The notes under the pieces are model-generated. The model had not been told where the DNA came from, did not search any database, and saw only the letters and a program-made list of their open reading frames with translations. Shown here in pieces: positions 27,201 through 35,048 of a stretch of DNA of 64,000 nucleotides. The position numbers and the translations under genes are program-made. Within the stretch, counting starts at the first letter, position 1; each line of letters begins with the position of its first letter. Source of the stretch: Polyangiaceae bacterium (GTDB taxonomy: Bacteria; Myxococcota_A; Polyangia; Polyangiales; Polyangiaceae); the NCBI GenBank assembly GCA_025936045.1, contig JAICUB010000020.1, positions 52,409 to 116,408 on the forward strand. Direction: 5' to 3'.

Positions 27201-30200
27201 GGGACGGAGCTTGAGTCCCGCGGCCGCGTTCACCGGCATGGGGCTGTTCTGAAAATCGAACATCACGTCGAAGAGCGGTGAACGCCCCGGGATGCGCGGC
27301 AGCGTGAGCTCCGACACGAGCCGTTCGAAGGGCAGCTCTTGATGCGCCCAGGCGTCGAGCGCGGTATTGCGCACCACGCGCAGCAAATCGAGAAACGACT
27401 CGTCGGGATCGAAGCGAACCCGGAGCGCGATCGTGTTCACGAGGGTGCCGACGAGACTCTCGGCCGCCACGTAGGTGCGGTTGGCCATGGGCGTGCCGAC
27501 GACGATGTCGGTCGAGCCCGTGAAGCGATGGAGCAGCGCGTCGAACGCCGCCAACATCACCATGAACAGCGTCGCTCCGTTGCGCTTGGCGAGCGCGTCG
27601 AGGCCGTGCGCGAGCTCGTCGTCGAGCGCGATCGGCTCGAAGGCGCCCGCCGAGCTGCGGCGCGCCGGACGCGGGTGATCGGTCGGCAGCTCGAGCGGCG
27701 TGGTCCCCGCGAGCTGCTTTCGCCAGTAGCGCACCTCCTCCGCGAAGCGACGGGGCACGAGCTCGCGACGTTGCCAGGCCGCGTAGTCGAGGTAAGTCGG
27801 CGCGCCGGGCGGCTCGGCGAGCGCGCTGCCGGCCCGCTCCGCCGCGTAACGCTCGAGTAACTCGTGCAGGAGCACGCCCATCGACCAGCCGTCGCTCACC
27901 ACGTGGTGCATGCTGGATGCGATGGCGTGTCGCTCCGGGGCGAGGCGATAGAGCTCGAGGCGCACCAGCGTGTCGGTCGCCAGATCGAACGGCCGTTGCG
28001 CCAGCGCGGACCCCAGCCTTTCGGCGGTTCGCTCGGGATCCGCCTCGTGGCTCAAGTCGCGCAACGCGAGCGAGAACGGTGAGGGCGGGCCAATGACGAT
28101 CTCGGCTTGGCCGCCGCCGTTCACGTAGTTGGTGCGCAGGATTTCGTGGCGAGCGAGGACGCAGCGAAACGCCCGTTCGAGCGTCGCCACGTCGAGCGGA
28201 CCCTCGAGCAACACGCCGCCCGCGACGTTGTAGGCCGTCCCGTTCGGATCGACCTGCTGCAAGAACCACATCCGTTCTTGCGAAAACGAGAGCACCGTCG
28301 CACGCTCGAGGGGTCGTCTCGAAATCGGTGGCACCACGTCGCTCGTGAGCTGGCCCAGACGCGCGCTGATCGCCCGTGCCGTCGGCGTCTCGAAGACGAC
28401 GCGGAGCGGAACCTCGACCTCGAGCACGTCGCGAATGCGCGCGACGAGCTGGGTCGCGAGCAGCGAATGCCCGCCGAGCGCAAGGAAATCAGCGTCCGGA
28501 TTGACGCTCGTGAGCCCGAGGAGCTCGGCCATCATCGCCGCGATGGCGCTCGTCTGCTTCCGATCCGCGTCGGCGGTGTCGATGGGTTGGGCTTCGAGCT
28601 TCGACTCCGTGACGACGGGAAGCTTGCCGGCGAGGTAGAGAGCTCGACATTCGGCGCGCCGCACCTTGCCGCTCGAGGTGCGCGGAATCCCGCCGGGCCC
28701 CACGACCACGACGCGATCGACCGGCAGGTTCTGCCGGTTCGCGATCGCGCCGCGCACGGCGCTCTCGATCTCGGCGCTCGGCACGTCGCGCGTATCGGCC
28801 ACCTCGACCACGATCGTGAGCTCTTCGCGTTCGGCGCCGTCGACCGCGAACGCTGCGCACAAGGACGATCTGAGCTCGGGGTGAGCTTCGTCGAGCGCCG
28901 CCTCGAGATCCTCGGGATGGTGGTTCGTCCCGAGCAGGATGATGAGGTCCTTGAGGCGTCCGGTGACGTAGAGCTCGCCCTCCTTCAAAAACCCGAGGTC
29001 GCCCGTCCTCAAGTAGTCGGGGGCGGAGGCGTCCGCGCCCGCGAGTTTCGCGTGAAAGACGCTGCGAGTGAGCTCCGCGCGTTTCCAATAGCCGCGCGCG
29101 ATGCTCGGTCCTCGCACCCAGATTTCGCCCTCTTCCCCGGCCGTCGTCGCGAGGCGGGTCTCGGGGTTGACGATGCGGACCTCGAGGCCCGCGAGCGGCC
29201 GCCCGTTGCTCACGAGGCCCCGCTCCGCCGGCTCGAGGCGCGCGCTCGTTCCGCCGGCGGCAAGCTCGACGCGCGGCCCCTCGCCCACGTCGGTGAAGCT
29301 CACTCCGAGCGTCGCTTCCGCCAGGCCGTAGCACGGGCAGAATGCGCGCGAGCGAAACTTGGCGACCTCGAACGCCGCCGCGAAGCGCTGCAGTGTTTCG
29401 CGGCGCACCCGCTCGGCACCGCTGAAGGCGACGCGCCAACTGCTGAGGTCGAGTCGCGCGCGCTCGTCCGGCGTGCTGCGCCGAACGCACAGGTCATAGG
29501 CGAAATTCGGCCCGCCGCTGATGGTCGCGCCGTAGCGAGAAATCGCCTGCAGCCAGCGTAGCGGGCGCTGCAGGAACAGCGCCGGAGGCAGCAGCGTCGC
29601 TTCGCATCCCACGTAGAGCGGGCCGAGCACGGCGCCGATGAGCCCCATGTCGTGATAGGGGGGCAACCAGCCGGCGATGCGATCGGTCGGCTCCGCGCCG
29701 AGGTGTTCCGCGAGCATCCGCACGTTGCTCACCAACGTGGCATGCGTGAGCATCACCCCTTTGGGTGCCGTCGTGGACCCGGAAGTGTATTGAAGCACCG
29801 CCAGATCGGCGGGACGCGGAACCGGCAGTCGAGGTTCCGCGAGGCTCGCTATCGCGGGCGGCGGGAGCCAGGTGAGTGACGGCGCAGTCGCTCCGGCGAG
29901 GCGCTTCTGCAAGCGATCGGCAATGGTCGCGCTCGCCAGTGCAACGCGTGCTCCCGTGTCGTTCAAGAGGTCGAGCAGCGGTTCGATGGGCCTGTTGTTC
30001 GGCGGCGGCATTGCCGGCACGGCGACCACGCCCGCAAACAGGCAGCCGAACAGGCCCGCGATGTAGTCGAGGCCCGGCGCATGCAAGAGAAGTGCGCGAT
30101 CGCCGGGTGCGGCATGGCGCCCCAGCTCGGCCGCGACGCAGCGGGCGCGCGCGTGCAGCGCCTCGTAGCTCAGTACCTCGGCTTGCTCTTCGCCGTCTGT

Positions 30201-30278
30201 CAGAAAACGATAGGCGACGGCCTTGGGGTGCGCCGTTGCACGCTCTACCAAGAGCTCGACGAGGGTATCGACCACCAT
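24249..30278 (-). CDS. FAAL-PCP-C-A(Gly)-PCP-TE nonribosomal peptide synthetase
   Basis: A 2009-aa multidomain synthetase. Residues 1-560: fatty acyl-AMP ligase (YTSGSTTAPKGVMLTH at 164-179, GWLPPYHDMGLIG, SGKVRR with Lys538). Residues 578-643: carrier protein, phosphopantetheine Ser605 in GGHSLL. Residues 650-1090: condensation domain with intact HHVVSDG (791-797). Residues 1115-1610: adenylation domain; by hand alignment the ten pocket residues are D1308 I1309 L1312 Q1351 L1374 G1376 L1398 V1406 W1407 K1599, the pattern known for glycine. Residues 1625-1690: second carrier, Ser1655. Residues 1715-1980: thioesterase with Cys1798 (GYCGGG) in place of Ser, plus Asp1825 and His1951. Predicted product: a fatty acid joined to glycine, released or transferred by the TE. 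It is a single-gene unit after a hairpin and lies tail-to-tail with the flippase gene. Confidence 0.92.
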   Translation of the reverse strand: MVVDTLVELLVERATAHPKAVAYRFLTDGEEQAEVLSYEALHARARCVAAELGRHAAPGDRALLLHAPGLDYIAGLFGCLFAGVVAVPAMPPPNNRPIEPLLDLLNDTGARVALASATIADRLQKRLAGATAPSLTWLPPPAIASLAEPRLPVPRPADLAVLQYTSGSTTAPKGVMLTHATLVSNVRMLAEHLGAEPTDRIAGWLPPYHDMGLIGAVLGPLYVGCEATLLPPALFLQRPLRWLQAISRYGATISGGPNFAYDLCVRRSTPDERARLDLSSWRVAFSGAERVRRETLQRFAAAFEVAKFRSRAFCPCYGLAEATLGVSFTDVGEGPRVELAAGGTSARLEPAERGLVSNGRPLAGLEVRIVNPETRLATTAGEEGEIWVRGPSIARGYWKRAELTRSVFHAKLAGADASAPDYLRTGDLGFLKEGELYVTGRLKDLIILLGTNHHPEDLEAALDEAHPELRSSLCAAFAVDGAEREELTIVVEVADTRDVPSAEIESAVRGAIANRQNLPVDRVVVVGPGGIPRTSSGKVRRAECRALYLAGKLPVVTESKLEAQPIDTADADRKQTSAIAAMMAELLGLTSVNPDADFLALGGHSLLATQLVARIRDVLEVEVPLRVVFETPTARAISARLGQLTSDVVPPISRRPLERATVLSFSQERMWFLQQVDPNGTAYNVAGGVLLEGPLDVATLERAFRCVLARHEILRTNYVNGGGQAEIVIGPPSPFSLALRDLSHEADPERTAERLGSALAQRPFDLATDTLVRLELYRLAPERHAIASSMHHVVSDGWSMGVLLHELLERYAAERAGSALAEPPGAPTYLDYAAWQRRELVPRRFAEEVRYWRKQLAGTTPLELPTDHPRPARRSSAGAFEPIALDDELAHGLDALAKRNGATLFMVMLAAFDALLHRFTGSTDIVVGTPMANRTYVAAESLVGTLVNTIALRVRFDPDESFLDLLRVVRNTALDAWAHQELPFERLVSELTLPRIPGRSPLFDVMFDFQNSPMPVNAAAGLKLRPLKVERRAAQFELSLNVLDTELGRLAGFEYSTALFDAATIRRIGRAYLALLREIIREPAQAVSRIRLHSAAEERAIVELCTRSTGAPLRTPLDAALEHAKLTPNKVALTDAVTRLTYAELRSRVEALAARLTAAGVEPGDRVALFLTRSASVPLAMLATMHVGGAYVPIDPAHPDARLSHVVNDSNPRLVLTERALLERARELARSRACLCVDDAELAASPAPTLEPAWDRAAYVLYTSGSSGRPKGVVVPIGALANFLGSMAREPGMKASERVLSVTTVAFDIAALELLLPLTVGAELHVAPAEVVADGARLRSLLETGGFTLLQATPSSYRLLLAAGLAENDELTALVGGEPLDHALAEELLARFPRVFNLYGPTETTVWSTVRRVLPSDNPVPIGAPIDRTSIYILDRHGALVPLGVLGEICIGGAGVALGYLGKPELTAERFLPDPFARQPLGFGPARLYRTGDVGRLRADGVLECQGRVDQQVKIRGYRVELGEIEACLKQAPGVREAVVTYREVRPGETRLNAYYTSSDVGRPDADALRAHLRRALPEYMVPSAFLCLEAIPLTPNGKVDRAALPLVQAGEETSRPIVPPRTPEETTLAELWGEVLGIKAPSVVDNFFDLGGHSLLAVRILSAVERRTRIALPLAALLEAPTIEQLARLIARARSAEQPNQRLALVPKTDALSFVVPIQTRGDKPPIFCVHGAGGNVLNLLALAKRLGPARPFYGIQAAGVDGVATPLATIEAMADAYLNELVQIQPHGPYYLAGYCGGGIVAYEMAQRLAARGEETALLALLDAFRPGLPLHVVPVSKRFKDFSEQGPGYLWRGGKRRFLRSWNAMLAWIRVQYHRLLNRAVPHELREFWLMSSFLASVTHYAPAPYARRLTVLRARDSDYPREIVGEDLGWGVLSQGGLDLYEVPGNHDTLAHEPHVSALAEILSHCIERAESELARHTLGPAYTGARSDVATEDGHRETDLAKSQ

Positions 30279-30394
30279 CGAAGACCAACGGACATCGTTG
30301 CATCTCTCATTCTCGAAGCAAACCTCCGGAGTCGCGAAAGGCGCGCGATCTCACGAACTACCTACAACCACCTACGTTCTCACGTGTGGGGCAA

Positions 30395-30418
30395 GTCGCC
30401 TCGCTCCGCCGAGGCGAC
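30395..30418 (-). terminator. Hairpin after the acyltransferase/hydrolase operon
   Basis: A 9-bp perfect stem (GTCGCCTCG with CGAGGCGAC) and 6-nt loop begins 20 bp after the stop of the hydrolase gene, in the 159-bp gap before the NRPS. It lacks a long T-run. It may end the upstream operon or reduce read-through, in which case the NRPS has its own promoter in 30279-30394. Confidence 0.5.
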
Positions 30419-30437
30419 CGCAGGCTTCGACAAAGGA

Positions 30438-31283
30438 CTAGTGATTGGTCGCGCTGTCGATCAGCGCTCGCACTGCGTCGAGAGCGGCGTGGTTGTCCGG
30501 GAGCTCATGCCGCGCACCCGGGATTTCCACGAATGTGGCGCGGGATCCGAGGCGAGTTGCGAGGTCGCGGCTTCCCGCGAGCGGCAACGAGGAATCCGCG
30601 GTGCCGTGAACGACGAGTATCGGCGCCGGCAAGTGGGGCTCGAACGGGAGGATCTCGTACATATCCCCTATCGCCAGGCGCGCCCCAAGCCCGGACGGAT
30701 TCATCTCCACCGTAGTCACACTCGCCAAGAGCGAGAGCGTAGCCACGTTTTGCCCGCGTTTTGCCGCGCCGCTCACGGCCGCGCAGGCCACGAAGCCCCC
30801 GAGCGAGAAGCCGACGACGTTCACGCGGCCCGGCTCGACGTGCTCGGCTTCGAAGAGGACGTCGAGCATGCGCAGCCCGTCGCTCTGCATCGTTTCCGGG
30901 CTGGCTGTGCCGGCGGAGCCGTCGTAGCCGCGGTCGGCGAAAACGAGCAGGCCCTCGTCGCGATCGCCGCGCAGGTAATCGAGCGTGCGCTGGCCGCGCT
31001 TGAGCTGCGTGAAGTCGTTCCCCGGGTAAAAGACGATCCAGCGCGCACCTGCGGCGTCGGTGGGGCGTCGAATCAGGCCGCGCAGGCTCGCGCCGGGAGC
31101 GACGGGCAGCGTGATGGTAGCCCAGCCCGGGCGCGCGCCGAGCTTCGCGTACTCTTCGGCGCTCAGCGCTCGACGCGAGTACTCGAAACGGAGCCTCGGC
31201 TTGAGGCGCCGAATGACGAAGGGGCGTGCGAAAGCGGCGCCCCCGAGAACGCCTGCGACGAGCACCCACCAGAAGGCTTTCAC
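30438..31283 (-). CDS. Alpha/beta hydrolase (membrane-anchored)
   Basis: A 281-aa protein with an N-terminal hydrophobic helix (FWWVLVAGVLGGAAFARPFVI), so it is probably anchored in the inner membrane with the hydrolase domain outside. The nucleophile elbow is GFSLGG, with an Asp in VHGTADSSLPL and a His in GARHELP; all three catalytic positions look intact. It could be an esterase, thioesterase or acyl-transferring enzyme. The GTG start at 31283 overlaps the preceding acyltransferase stop by 4 bp (GTGA). It closes the six-gene operon that begins at 34841. Confidence 0.8.
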   Translation of the reverse strand: MKAFWWVLVAGVLGGAAFARPFVIRRLKPRLRFEYSRRALSAEEYAKLGARPGWATITLPVAPGASLRGLIRRPTDAAGARWIVFYPGNDFTQLKRGQRTLDYLRGDRDEGLLVFADRGYDGSAGTASPETMQSDGLRMLDVLFEAEHVEPGRVNVVGFSLGGFVACAAVSGAAKRGQNVATLSLLASVTTVEMNPSGLGARLAIGDMYEILPFEPHLPAPILVVHGTADSSLPLAGSRDLATRLGSRATFVEIPGARHELPDNHAALDAVRALIDSATNH

Positions 31284-31858
31284 TTGAGCTCCTCGACTTG
31301 TTTGGCGGGAATACCGCGCACTCGAACGTTCGGAGGCACGCTCTTGTTGACCACGGAGCCCGCGTCGACCACCGCGCCCGCGCCGACGGTGACGCCCGGC
31401 AAAATCGTACAACGCGGACCGATCATCACGCCGTCCTCGAGCTTCACGGGACTTCTGGTCGGAGGGCCGCAACGGTGCTCGGGCGGACCGAGCTCGTGCG
31501 TGGTCGTGATGATCAACACCTCGTGCCCGATGGTGACGGAGTTGCCGATGCTGAGCATGTCGCCGACCTCGAACGCGCACCCCGGCTCGATCACGCAATC
31601 GTCCCCGATGCTCAGCGTTCGGAAGCCACGCGCTTCTCCGCCCGTGAGCTCGGGCGTGCCGTGGATGAGCGTGCGAGCGCCGACGTGAATACCGCGCAGC
31701 CGCAAGAGCGAGCTCCGCGCCTCCGCGCCGACGTTCAACGGTAAGGTTCGCGAGATCGCGCTGAAAAAATGCTGGCGCGGCCGGAGCTGCCCGAACTCCC
31801 GGAACAAGAACGCCGCCACGCGGGTCTTGAGCCCGCGTCCGCTCTTGTGGGGAGTCAC
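31280..31858 (-). CDS. Left-handed beta-helix (hexapeptide) acyltransferase
   Basis: A 192-aa protein with hexapeptide repeats over roughly residues 80-180: LSIGDDCVIEPGCAFEVGD, IGNSVTIGHEVLIITTTHE with the usual catalytic-type His, and VMIGPRCTILPGVTVGAGAVVDAGSVV. The nearest general type is sugar or chloramphenicol O-acetyltransferases (WcaF/MaA-like). The GTG start at 31858 overlaps the AMP-ligase stop by 4 bp, and its own stop overlaps the hydrolase start. With a dedicated carrier protein in the operon, acyl-ACP rather than acetyl-CoA could be the donor; that is inference. It is one of two such enzymes in the operon. Confidence 0.85.
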   Translation of the reverse strand: MTPHKSGRGLKTRVAAFLFREFGQLRPRQHFFSAISRTLPLNVGAEARSSLLRLRGIHVGARTLIHGTPELTGGEARGFRTLSIGDDCVIEPGCAFEVGDMLSIGNSVTIGHEVLIITTTHELGPPEHRCGPPTRSPVKLEDGVMIGPRCTILPGVTVGAGAVVDAGSVVNKSVPPNVRVRGIPAKQVEELK

Positions 31859-33234
31859 CGTTCTCTCCCGCCGGGAGCATTCGTGCGCGGTCGCAGCTTC
31901 TTCAGTCGATCGCCGAACTGCTCGCGATCGGTGAGCTCGATGCGCGCGGGGATTTTGTAGTTCGGCAGGCGCGTGCGACAGAACGCGCGCAGGCGCTTCT
32001 TGAAGTCCTCGAGCGGCTCGGGCTCGATCAGATTGACGCGTGCCGCGAGGACTTTGCCGAGCAACGGATTCGGTTCACCGTAGACGGCCGCGTCGCGAAC
32101 GTTGGTCATCTCGAGCAGGATATTCTCGACCTCGGCGGGATAGACCTTCTGCCCCCCGACGTTGACGAGGTCCGTGGCGCGGCCGAGGATTTTCAAGTAC
32201 TCGCCGTCGACTTCGACGGCGTCCTCCGTGTCGAGCCAGCCGTCCGCGTCGAGGAGATCGGGCGCGTTCAGGTAACCGAGCATGGCCGTCGGAGCGCGCA
32301 CCCATAGCGTGCCGTCGACGATCTTCGTCTCGAAGCCCTCGTTGCTGAAGCGGATCCAGAGCGAGTCATTGTCTTTCGAGCGCGTGCGCAGGACGCCGAG
32401 CTCGGACATGCCGTATGTCTGCAGCAGAGTCGTCTTCGGGAACGCCTCGCGCAGTCGGCCGAGCAGGCTCGCGGGCATCGGCTCCGTGCCGTAGGCGATG
32501 AGCTCGAGCGACGACAGGTCGTGATGCCGCCAGGCGTCGCTGATCATGAGTAGATTCAGGAACGTGGGCGACGTCGGCAGCGTGTGCACGCGGTGCTTTT
32601 CCACCGCGGTGCAGACGACGTCCGGATCGCGATTGGGCACCGTCACGAGCGTTCCGCCGTTCGCGAGCGTGTTGAACAGCGTATCGATGCCGCCGATGTG
32701 ATCGAACAGCAAGAACGAAAGCGTCCGCTTCTTCGCGCCGCGGCGCTCGAACTTGGCGAGCAGCGCCCCGAAATCGTGGAGCACCGCCTTGGGCTTGCCC
32801 GTCGAGCCCGAGGAGAAGATGACGAGGCCCGGGCTCCGGCGGAGGACGAGCTTTTGCGTGAGTGCATTTCGGACCGTGCGCTCGTGCCGGACGACGGTGA
32901 AGCGATCGGCGTCGTCGAAGACGATCGTGGCCGCCGCTTCCGAGATCGCCTCGTAGTCCGGGCGATGCACGCGCGAGGCGGGCGTGAGCGGAACTGCGAC
33001 GGCCGCTCGCTCGACGAGCGCAAGTAAGAGACTCACCGCCTGCGGCGAAAAGCCGCCCTCCACGAGCACGACGCTGCCCGCGCCGAGCTCGTGGCGCGCG
33101 AGCTCGGCGTGCCACGTCAGGGTCAGCTCGAGCAGCCGCGCGTAGCTCGTCTCACCGTCTCGAAAGACGATCGCCGTTTCGTCGCGGTAGCTCTTTAGTC
33201 GCTCGAAAAGCCAGGAGGCAATCACGCGCGACAA
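31855..33234 (-). CDS. AMP-dependent acyl/aryl ligase (ANL superfamily)
   Basis: A 459-aa ANL enzyme: phosphate-binding loop VIFSSGSTGKPKAVLHDF, LLQTYGMSELGVLRT at the adenylate site, GWLDTEDAVEV and LKILGRATDLVNVGGQKVYPAEVE hinge region, and a short C-terminal subdomain ending in RLKKLRPR, where a Lys can act as the A10 residue. It is smaller than typical acyl-CoA synthetases. It most likely activates a carboxylic acid and loads it onto the carrier protein encoded two genes upstream. The start is a TTG at 33234, 7 bp after the SDR stop; GTG 33225 is an alternative. The stop overlaps the next start by 4 bp. Confidence 0.85.
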   Translation of the reverse strand: MSRVIASWLFERLKSYRDETAIVFRDGETSYARLLELTLTWHAELARHELGAGSVVLVEGGFSPQAVSLLLALVERAAVAVPLTPASRVHRPDYEAISEAAATIVFDDADRFTVVRHERTVRNALTQKLVLRRSPGLVIFSSGSTGKPKAVLHDFGALLAKFERRGAKKRTLSFLLFDHIGGIDTLFNTLANGGTLVTVPNRDPDVVCTAVEKHRVHTLPTSPTFLNLLMISDAWRHHDLSSLELIAYGTEPMPASLLGRLREAFPKTTLLQTYGMSELGVLRTRSKDNDSLWIRFSNEGFETKIVDGTLWVRAPTAMLGYLNAPDLLDADGWLDTEDAVEVDGEYLKILGRATDLVNVGGQKVYPAEVENILLEMTNVRDAAVYGEPNPLLGKVLAARVNLIEPEPLEDFKKRLRAFCRTRLPNYKIPARIELTDREQFGDRLKKLRPRTNAPGGRER

Positions 33235-33241
33235 AGCTAGC

Positions 33242-33946
33242 TCAGGTGATGCCGCCCAGGTAGACGACTTGACCCGTGATGTTGTCGCTCTTCGGATTGA
33301 TGAAGAAGTCGCAGACGTTCTTACAATCGGCGAGGCTGCCGAGGCGCTTGATCGCGAGCCCCTTCACGACGGCGTCGATCTTGTCCTGCGGCACGCTGCG
33401 GATCATGTCGGTCATGATCGGCGTCGCGCCGAAGGAGTTGCACGTGATGCCCCATTGACCGACCTCGTGCGCGAGGATGCGCGTGAAGGTCACGACCGCG
33501 GCTTTGGAAGCGGCATAGACGGCTTCGCCCGCGAGCGCGATCGGCGCGACGATCGTCGTGAAGTTCACGATGCGGCCGTAGCGGCGGCGTATCATCACCT
33601 TCGCCGCGTCACGACAGAACATCATCGTCCCGGTGACGTTCACTTCCAGCATGCGGTTCGACGCGTCTGCCGGCGTGAGCAGTACGTGGTTCATCGAGGC
33701 CACGGCCGCGTTGTTGATCAGGACGTCGATGCGCCCGTGTCGCCTCGACACGTTCGAGATCATTGCCTTCACCTGACGCTCGTTGGCGACATCGAGCTCA
33801 TGGTGGGTGTAACCCGGCAGCTGGAAGTCGGCCTTCCGCCGGCTGCAGCCCTCGACGAGGTAACCCTCCCCCGCGTAGCTCTCGGCGAGGTGCCGGCCGA
33901 TGCCCTTGCTCGTGCCGGTGATGACCATCACGGGCCGCTCGCTCAC
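33242..33946 (-). CDS. Short-chain dehydrogenase/reductase (FabG-like)
   Basis: A 234-aa classical SDR: VITGTSKGIGRHLA cofactor loop, INNAAVAS, and YAASKAA catalytic Tyr/Lys. The catalytic Ser position, 13 residues before the Tyr, is Thr (VNFTTIVAP), a conservative change. FabG-type enzymes reduce 3-ketoacyl-ACP, and the next gene upstream encodes a carrier protein, which favours an ACP-bound substrate. The GTG start at 33946 overlaps the carrier protein stop by 4 bp. The C-terminus is GQVVYLGGIT. Confidence 0.88.
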   Translation of the reverse strand: MSERPVMVITGTSKGIGRHLAESYAGEGYLVEGCSRRKADFQLPGYTHHELDVANERQVKAMISNVSRRHGRIDVLINNAAVASMNHVLLTPADASNRMLEVNVTGTMMFCRDAAKVMIRRRYGRIVNFTTIVAPIALAGEAVYAASKAAVVTFTRILAHEVGQWGITCNSFGATPIMTDMIRSVPQDKIDAVVKGLAIKRLGSLADCKNVCDFFINPKSDNITGQVVYLGGIT

Positions 33947-34248
33947 GCGGTTTGCTCTTCGGCGATGATGCTGCAGACATGCTCGGCGAGGACGCCGCAG
34001 GTTCGGAACGGACTGCTGCGCTGCGACATCGCCTTTTCGCTCGCGAGCGTCACGGCGATGCCGTGGTCCGCTTCGAGGCGTTGCTCGATATCGACGATCA
34101 GCGAGACCAGGCCGATCGAGTCGAGTACGGCCGATTGCCCGACAATCACGGTGTCGGTGCCGACAGCGCCTTCCTGTCCGTTCCCGAACTGCTCCATGGC
34201 GTTCCTAAGACAAGAGAGGACCACGTCCAACGCAACTTCCTTTTGCAT
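33943..34248 (-). CDS. Acyl carrier protein
   Basis: A 101-aa carrier protein; the phosphopantetheine Ser sits in LDSIGLVSLIVDIEQRL (usual DSxxLV pattern). The C-terminus is longer than in FabC-type ACPs. ATG 34248 has AAAGG upstream, and starting there gives a normal ACP length. It lies between the first hexapeptide acyltransferase (8 bp gap) and the SDR (4-bp overlap). It is probably loaded by the AMP ligase (31855-33234) and activated by the PPTase at 51870-52523, the only one in this window. Confidence 0.88.
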   Translation of the reverse strand: MQKEVALDVVLSCLRNAMEQFGNGQEGAVGTDTVIVGQSAVLDSIGLVSLIVDIEQRLEADHGIAVTLASEKAMSQRSSPFRTCGVLAEHVCSIIAEEQTA

Positions 34249-34256
34249 GCAAGCCT

Positions 34257-34841
34257 TTATTGTTTTGAACGCCAGCGCGAGAGCGAAATGGCCGCCGTGC
34301 CCGTGAGCAAGGTATTCTGCGCGACGTCGTTCGCGACGGTGACTCCGGCCGCGATCACGCTGCCCGCGCCGATCGTGACGCCCGGCAGTACGGTGGAACG
34401 GGCGCCCAACCACACACCGTCTCCGATCACGATCGGCTTCGGCTCCGTTTCCTCGGCGGCTCCGGCCCTGGTCGGTCGGGCGCGATGCGAAGTAACGAAC
34501 ATCACGTCGTGGCCGGCGTTGACGTTGTTGCCGATCTCAATCGGCGCGGCGAGCTCGAAAACTGCGCCCTTGTTGAAGCCGCAACTCTTGCCGATTCGGA
34601 GTCGCTTGTGGATGGGTCCGGAGCCGAGCAGTGTCGGCAAATGCCAGAAGAGGGTATTTTGCCCGACCTGAACGCCCGTAGCCCGGAGCATGCTAGTGCG
34701 GAGCCGCGCGACCACGAACGGCGGTACCCAGCCGATCGCGAGCTCGAGCCCGTAGAAGCGGAGCCACGGTGTCTGCACGCTCGAGCGGGCGGCCTGCCTG
34801 CCGCGCCTATCGCGTCCCGCTGCAGCGAGATCGTGACCCAT
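34257..34841 (-). CDS. Left-handed beta-helix (hexapeptide) acyltransferase
   Basis: A 194-aa protein opening the operon. The hexapeptide coil covers residues about 70-185: LRIGKSCGFNKGAVFELAAPIEIGNNVNAGHDVMFVTSHR (given in part; the His is the usual catalytic-type residue) and VWLGARSTVLPGVTIGAGSVIAAGVTV. It resembles the second hexapeptide protein at 31280-31858, but the two are not close copies. Both are suited to O- or N-acylation of a sugar or lipid. ATG 34841 is used; upstream AGAGGA may be its ribosome site. A promoter is expected in the 207-bp gap 34842-35048. Confidence 0.85.
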   Translation of the reverse strand: MGHDLAAAGRDRRGRQAARSSVQTPWLRFYGLELAIGWVPPFVVARLRTSMLRATGVQVGQNTLFWHLPTLLGSGPIHKRLRIGKSCGFNKGAVFELAAPIEIGNNVNAGHDVMFVTSHRARPTRAGAAEETEPKPIVIGDGVWLGARSTVLPGVTIGAGSVIAAGVTVANDVAQNTLLTGTAAISLSRWRSKQ

Positions 34842-35048
34842 CCGATCCTCTTCTAATAGCACAGGTCATTTAACACTACCAGCTGCGGACTCTCGCCCGC
34901 TTTTGGCGGCGCCGTCGCACTCAGGCCTACTCGCGGCTACTCGCGGTCTCCCTCGGCTTCACCCGGCTTCAGCTCTCGCCCGGAGTAGGCGATTGTGAAT
35001 GTTTGTTCCATGGCCCCGCCGCCATGCGGAGCTTTACGAAGCAACGCT

